From: UMGS1908 sp045588795
Lineage (GTDB): Bacteria; Bacillota; Clostridia; Christensenellales; UBA1242
NCBI GenBank assembly: GCA_045588795.1
Contig: JAZNEY010000021.1
Location: forward strand, 1-15,514
Reading direction: 5' to 3'
DNA: 15,514 nucleotides
Below are positions 12,335 through 15,514 of the stretch, piece by piece (the first letter of the stretch is position 1; the number at the start of each line of letters is the position of its first letter). A program made the translations under genes and the position numbers. Under the pieces are notes generated by a model, which was given only the letters and a program-made list of their open reading frames with translations, was not told the origin of the DNA and made no database searches.

Positions 12335-14428
12335 CTATTTATCCTTTGTCTTTTTCTGTTTTTTTGAAATTGCTTCTTCCATAGTCTCAGAAATTTCCTT
12401 TGATGGCAAAACTTCCATTTCGGTTTTCTCGCCCTCACATTCACATTTTCCGCTTTCTTTTTTTGTTTTAACTATGTTTGATTTGAGTCCATCTACTACC
12501 GGCACGCTTTCTTCAATAACTTCTTCTTTAATAATGTCATTTTTAGAGTTAATGCTTTCAATAATTTCTTCTTCGGTCTTTCCAGACATTATCATATCAA
12601 CTTCATCACTGTAAATTGTATCCTTTTTGAGTAATACATTTACCATTATTTCCATCTTATCTTTGTTTTCAGAAATAAGTCTTTCTGACTCCTTTTCTGC
12701 ACTTGTTAAAATTGTTTTAATTTCATTATCGATTAAATTTGCATAATGCTCACTGTATGTTGTTCTTTCTACATAGTCTTTTCCAAAGAAATATGAGTTC
12801 TCACTTCCAAGGTGCATAAGCCCAGTTTCTTTTCCCATTCCGAAATCTACAACCATCTTCCTAGCAATTGCTGTTGCTCTTTCAATATCATTTGACGCCC
12901 CCGTTGTATAGTCGCCAAGGAATATTTCCTCCGCCTTTCTTCCAGATAGCATCATTGTTATTGTGTCCATCAATTTTGACTTTGTTATATGCGTGTCATC
13001 ATTTTCAGGCCTTGATACCGTATACCCCGCAGCATTACCTCTTGGAATTATTGACACCTCGTGAATTGGCTCGCTGTTTTTCACGAGTCTGCCTACAATT
13101 GCGTGTCCCGCTTCGTGATATGCTGTTATCTTTTTGTCTCTATCTGTTACAACTCTGCTTTTCTTTTGAGGTCCCATTGTAACTTTATCAATTCCCTCTG
13201 TAATATCTTTCATTGAAATTGAATTTTTATTTTCTCTTGTTGCAAGAATTGCCGCCTCATTTAACAAGTTTTCTATCTCTGCCCCAGTGAATCCGCTTGT
13301 AACTCTTGCTATTTGCTTAAAGTTTACATCACTGTCGAACTTTTTGCCTCTTGCGTGTACCTTTAATATTTCTTCTCTACCCTTTACATCAGGTACGTGA
13401 ATATATATCTGTCTATCAAATCTGCCCGGTCTTAAAAGTGCAGGATCAAGTATGTCTGCTCTGTTGGTTGCCGCAATTACAATTATCCCTTCGTTTGTTT
13501 CAAACCCGTCCATTTGAACAAGTAGCTGGTTAAGTGTTTGCTCTCTTTCATCATTTCCACCACCCATTCCAGTACCTCTTTGTCTACCAATAGCATCAAT
13601 TTCATCAATAAACACTATACACGGACTCGCCTTCTTTGCTTTATCAAACAAATCACGAACTCTGCTTGCACCTACACCAACAAACAATTCCATAAAATCT
13701 GAACCGCTTATTGTGAAGAACGGCACATGAGCTTCTCCAGCAATTGCTTTTGCAAGCAAGGTTTTTCCAGTTCCAGGAGGTCCAACAAGTAGCACACCTC
13801 TTGGGATTCTTGCTCCCATATCTGTAAATCTTTGTGGATTCTTTAAAAATTCAACAATTTCTTTTACTTCTTCTTTTTCTTCATCAGCACCTGCAACATC
13901 TTTAAATCTTACACCGCTTAAAGCAATCTTTGCCCTATTTTTCGTAAAATCCATAGATTGTTTGTTGCTTTTCCCAAGTTGTTTTGCAAAGAATGATATT
14001 AACAACATTGCCCCGCCAACTAGTAATATTGGATACAAAACATAAAGCCAAGAGAAAGAAGATTGAACTTCATCTATATATTCAACTCTAAATTCACTTC
14101 CATCTGGATATGCTTTATTATATTCATTAATATATCCGACAACTTCATCACGAGCCCCAGGCCCAAGATAATAAACTTCATTAGGCTCGCCCTCTCTGTA
14201 AAATACCTGTATATGATTTTGTGTGCAAACCACATAACTAACTTTGCCGGCATATAAGTCTTGTTTAAACTTATCTCCACCTATTATTGTTTTTGTTGTA
14301 AATGTCATTGCAAAAAACATTAAAACTATAACACCAACCAAAAGCACTAAACTTATTATACTTTTAAATATGTTAGGCTTTGGCGGTACATAATGATATC
14401 CTTTGTTTCCGTTTTCGTTGTTTTCCAA
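12335..14428 (-). CDS. ftsH: ATP-dependent zinc metalloprotease FtsH
   Basis: Membrane-anchored AAA+ protease that extracts and degrades misassembled membrane proteins and short-lived regulators. Two membrane helices (about 22-43 and 126-147) flank the extracytoplasmic domain. The AAA module shows Walker A GPPGTGKT (216-223), the pore motif MELFVGVGA (246-254), Walker B IVFIDEID (271-278) and the second region of homology TNRADILDPALLRPGRFDR with arginine fingers R333/R336. The protease has HEAGH (438-442) and a third zinc ligand at D514. After the conserved end (about 618) comes an 80-residue Glu/Lys-rich tail with a CEC pair (662-664), longer than usual. The start is TTG: GGAGGAG lies 8 nt before it and an in-frame TAA lies 24 nt upstream with no better start between. 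First gene of the six-gene operon. Confidence 0.97.
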   Translation of the reverse strand: MENNENGNKGYHYVPPKPNIFKSIISLVLLVGVIVLMFFAMTFTTKTIIGGDKFKQDLYAGKVSYVVCTQNHIQVFYREGEPNEVYYLGPGARDEVVGYINEYNKAYPDGSEFRVEYIDEVQSSFSWLYVLYPILLVGGAMLLISFFAKQLGKSNKQSMDFTKNRAKIALSGVRFKDVAGADEEKEEVKEIVEFLKNPQRFTDMGARIPRGVLLVGPPGTGKTLLAKAIAGEAHVPFFTISGSDFMELFVGVGASRVRDLFDKAKKASPCIVFIDEIDAIGRQRGTGMGGGNDEREQTLNQLLVQMDGFETNEGIIVIAATNRADILDPALLRPGRFDRQIYIHVPDVKGREEILKVHARGKKFDSDVNFKQIARVTSGFTGAEIENLLNEAAILATRENKNSISMKDITEGIDKVTMGPQKKSRVVTDRDKKITAYHEAGHAIVGRLVKNSEPIHEVSIIPRGNAAGYTVSRPENDDTHITKSKLMDTITMMLSGRKAEEIFLGDYTTGASNDIERATAIARKMVVDFGMGKETGLMHLGSENSYFFGKDYVERTTYSEHYANLIDNEIKTILTSAEKESERLISENKDKMEIMVNVLLKKDTIYSDEVDMIMSGKTEEEIIESINSKNDIIKEEVIEESVPVVDGLKSNIVKTKKESGKCECEGEKTEMEVLPSKEISETMEEAISKKQKKTKDK

Positions 14429-14436
14429 AAGTCCTA

Positions 14437-14443
14437 CTCCTCC
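14437..14443 (-). promoter_or_regulatory. ribosome binding site fixing the TTG start of ftsH
   Basis: GGAGGAG on the minus strand, 8 nt before the TTG (14426-14428). An in-frame TAA at 14450-14452 rules out a start further upstream. Confidence 0.8.
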
Positions 14444-14464
14444 AATATATTAATAATATATAAT

Positions 14465-14493
14465 ATATTATCATATTATTAAATTTTATTCAA
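14465..14493 (-). promoter_or_regulatory. predicted promoter of the ftsH operon
   Basis: Minus-strand TTGAAT (14488-14493), exactly 17 nt, then TAATAT (14465-14470). A start about 7 nt downstream gives a leader of about 30 nt carrying the GGAGGAG site. The surroundings are extremely AT-rich, so other -10 registers are possible. Confidence 0.5.
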
Positions 14494-14533
14494 TAAAATA
14501 TTGAGTATATTTTAAAATTTTGCTCAAAAATTA

Positions 14534-14563
14534 TTGTTATTTATACCCATTTAATGTTAAAAT
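14534..14563 (+). promoter_or_regulatory. predicted promoter of the cvpA-family gene
   Basis: TTGTTA (14534-14539), 18-nt spacer, then TAAAAT (14558-14563) with an extended TG at 14555-14556. It is divergent from the ftsH promoter in the same roughly 150-nt gap. Confidence 0.5.
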
Positions 14564-14585
14564 TAATCTTGATAAGGAGAATTTT

Positions 14586-15350
14586 ATGTTTACATATATT
14601 GATGCGATTATTTTAGTACTTGTTGCAATCTGTATTATATTTGGGGCTTGGCGTGGATTTTTCAGGTCAATAACAAGGTTTTGTGGTTTAACTGTTAAAT
14701 TGTTAATTTCATTCTTTTTGTGTAAACCAATAGCAAGACTGATTTCCAACATAACACAAATAGATGAACATATGTTCGAAAAATATTCGAGTTGGGCATC
14801 GGGATTAAGTGACAGTTTTAATATTAATTTAAAAAATGTACCCGCAGACTCACTTAATGATTTTATTAATACCTCTCTGGCAGATACTGGTGTTCCAAGA
14901 ATATTTAGAGGCCTGTTAACATCAACTTTAAATATTACCCCAGAAAGTCTTTCATCTGTTGAAAGCATAACTCTTGCTGAGCTTGTTGGTGAATCACTAA
15001 AAAATCTTGTACTGATTTCAGCTTCTTTTGTTTTTATATTTTTAATCTTGTTTGTAATTATTTTTATTATTAACCGACTTGAAAAAAGAATACTTCAGAC
15101 AACTCGAATTGTTTCAAAGATAGACCGAACGCTCGGTGGATTTGTTGGAGTTTTTAAATCGTTTTTAATTATCTTTGGCTTTTGTTTATTCTTATCGGTT
15201 TTCAGAAATGTAATAATATTTAAAGATTTTTATGCAACAATTGACTCATCATTTATTGGCGGTCCAATTTCAAGATTTATGTTTAAACTAATCGGCAATA
15301 AAATAAATTTTAATCAGATGATATTAGACTGGATATCAACAAAATCATAA
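14586..15350 (+). CDS. CvpA family membrane protein
   Basis: Integral membrane protein of the CvpA (colicin V production accessory) family, common in Bacillota and of unclear molecular function, linked to envelope processes. From the chosen ATG (254 residues) hydrophobic helices lie at about 5-23, 33-52, 141-164 and 187-207. The family landmarks are the N-terminal YIDAIILVLVAICIIFGAWRG pattern and the IDRTLGGFVGVFKSFL segment (179-194) just before the last helix. The long extracytoplasmic loop (about 53-140) is an expansion compared with compact members. AAGGAG at 14574-14579 with a 6-nt spacer supports 14586; the frame stays open to an ATG at 14520 but that start has no ribosome site and precedes the promoter. 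A parS-containing palindrome follows the stop by 7 nt. Confidence 0.88.
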   Translation: MFTYIDAIILVLVAICIIFGAWRGFFRSITRFCGLTVKLLISFFLCKPIARLISNITQIDEHMFEKYSSWASGLSDSFNINLKNVPADSLNDFINTSLADTGVPRIFRGLLTSTLNITPESLSSVESITLAELVGESLKNLVLISASFVFIFLILFVIIFIINRLEKRILQTTRIVSKIDRTLGGFVGVFKSFLIIFGFCLFLSVFRNVIIFKDFYATIDSSFIGGPISRFMFKLIGNKINFNQMILDWISTKS

Positions 15351-15357
15351 TTCATTT

Positions 15358-15387
15358 AAAGAATGTTTCACGTGAAACATTCTTTTT
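15358..15387 (+). terminator. terminator-like palindrome built around parS
   Basis: Perfect 28-bp palindrome (15358-15385) made of parS extended on both sides by AAAGAA/TTCTTT and followed by two more T, so the T-run is five (15383-15387). It lies 7 nt after the cvpA-family stop and as RNA would fold into a hairpin followed by U residues. Confidence 0.6.
15364..15379. promoter_or_regulatory. parS: parS centromere site 1 (ParB/Spo0J binding)
   Basis: TGTTTCACGTGAAACA is an exact match to the 16-bp parS consensus recognised by chromosomal ParB/Spo0J, which loads there and recruits SMC for origin segregation. It is a perfect palindrome in non-coding DNA. Confidence 0.93.
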
Positions 15388-15415
15388 AATTGTTTATTTT
15401 TTATACGCAAAGTCT

Positions 15416-15514
15416 TTATTTTTCTACATAATACAATCTTTTCTGTGTTTTAATATTTTCCATTCTTACACAATTATCAACTACCATTTTTAAAAATGTT
15501 TCACGTGAAACATT
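15416..15514 (-). CDS. possible 3' end of a minus-strand gene running off the window
   Basis: A minus-strand frame is open from the window edge to TAA at 15416-15418: nine codons through parS site 2, then MVVDNCVRMENIKTQKRLYY and a short tail. There is an ATG at 15487 but no good ribosome site, so if real it is probably the tail of a longer gene. It could equally be a chance frame; no family is recognisable. Confidence 0.2.
   Translation of the reverse strand, partial: NVSRETFLKMVVDNCVRMENIKTQKRLYYVEK
15497..15512. promoter_or_regulatory. parS: parS centromere site 2 (ParB/Spo0J binding)
   Basis: Second exact TGTTTCACGTGAAACA, 133 bp from the first and 2 nt from the window end, flanked by AA/TT to make a 20-bp palindrome. 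Two copies this close make chance very unlikely and indicate an origin-proximal locus. Confidence 0.93.

Noticed and set aside
12868..13182. 104-codon plus-strand frame inside ftsH
   Set aside because: Antisense of the conserved protease domain; Leu/Pro/Ser composition is an artefact of the opposite strand.
14520..14585. Longer CvpA start at 14520
   Set aside because: It precedes the likely promoter, has no ribosome site, and adds 22 residues not typical of the family.
14537..14968. 143-codon minus-strand frame
   Set aside because: Antisense to the CvpA-family gene, no ribosome site or family features.

Overview
The window is AT-rich bacterial chromosome. It has strong AGGAGG-type ribosome binding sites, short intergenic gaps and standard-code genes. 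The gene set (FtsH with an HExxH protease domain, a single-pass type I signal peptidase, DegV, the RsmE-MtaB-HIT-bS21 block, CvpA) and the parS sequence TGTTTCACGTGAAACA point to a low-GC Bacillota (Firmicutes), most likely an uncultured clostridial lineage. The placement is an inference from gene content and order; no rRNA is present to confirm it.

Layout. Bases 48-985 carry two small unrecognised genes on the plus strand, followed by a bidirectional terminator. Bases 1026-4797 are a minus-strand housekeeping operon read ychF, rsmE, mtaB, HIT, rpsU: a translation-associated ATPase, two RNA modification enzymes, a nucleotide hydrolase and ribosomal protein bS21, the last with its own promoter. 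Bases 4798-5173 hold no intact gene but two terminators bracketing an open stretch that looks like the 3' end of a lost gene. Bases 5174-7040 (minus) encode a Cys/Lys/Ser/Ala-rich repeat protein and an ABC-exporter-like membrane protein whose nucleotide-binding domain has lost every catalytic motif. Divergent from it is a DUF805 membrane protein (7119-7457). A convergent composite hairpin separates that gene from a cytoplasmic GH13 alpha-amylase (7552-8859, minus).

Bases 9036-14493 form one compact minus-strand envelope operon: ftsH, an exported protein, a two-TM protein, lepB, degV and a lipoprotein. Gaps are 4-12 nt or overlaps, there is one promoter upstream of ftsH and one long hairpin terminator at the end. 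Membrane protein quality control and signal peptide cleavage are thus co-transcribed with three uncharacterised envelope proteins. Divergent from ftsH is a CvpA-family membrane protein. After it come two perfect parS sites 133 bp apart, the first built into a 28-bp palindrome that also looks like the cvpA terminator. parS sites of this type normally cluster near the replication origin, so the right edge is probably origin-proximal.

The most unusual items are the catalytically dead ABC-type protein, the repeat protein beside it, the parS/terminator fusion, and the uncharacterised proteins inserted between ftsH and lepB. I found no CRISPR array, rRNA, tRNA, intact mobile element or recognisable defence system.
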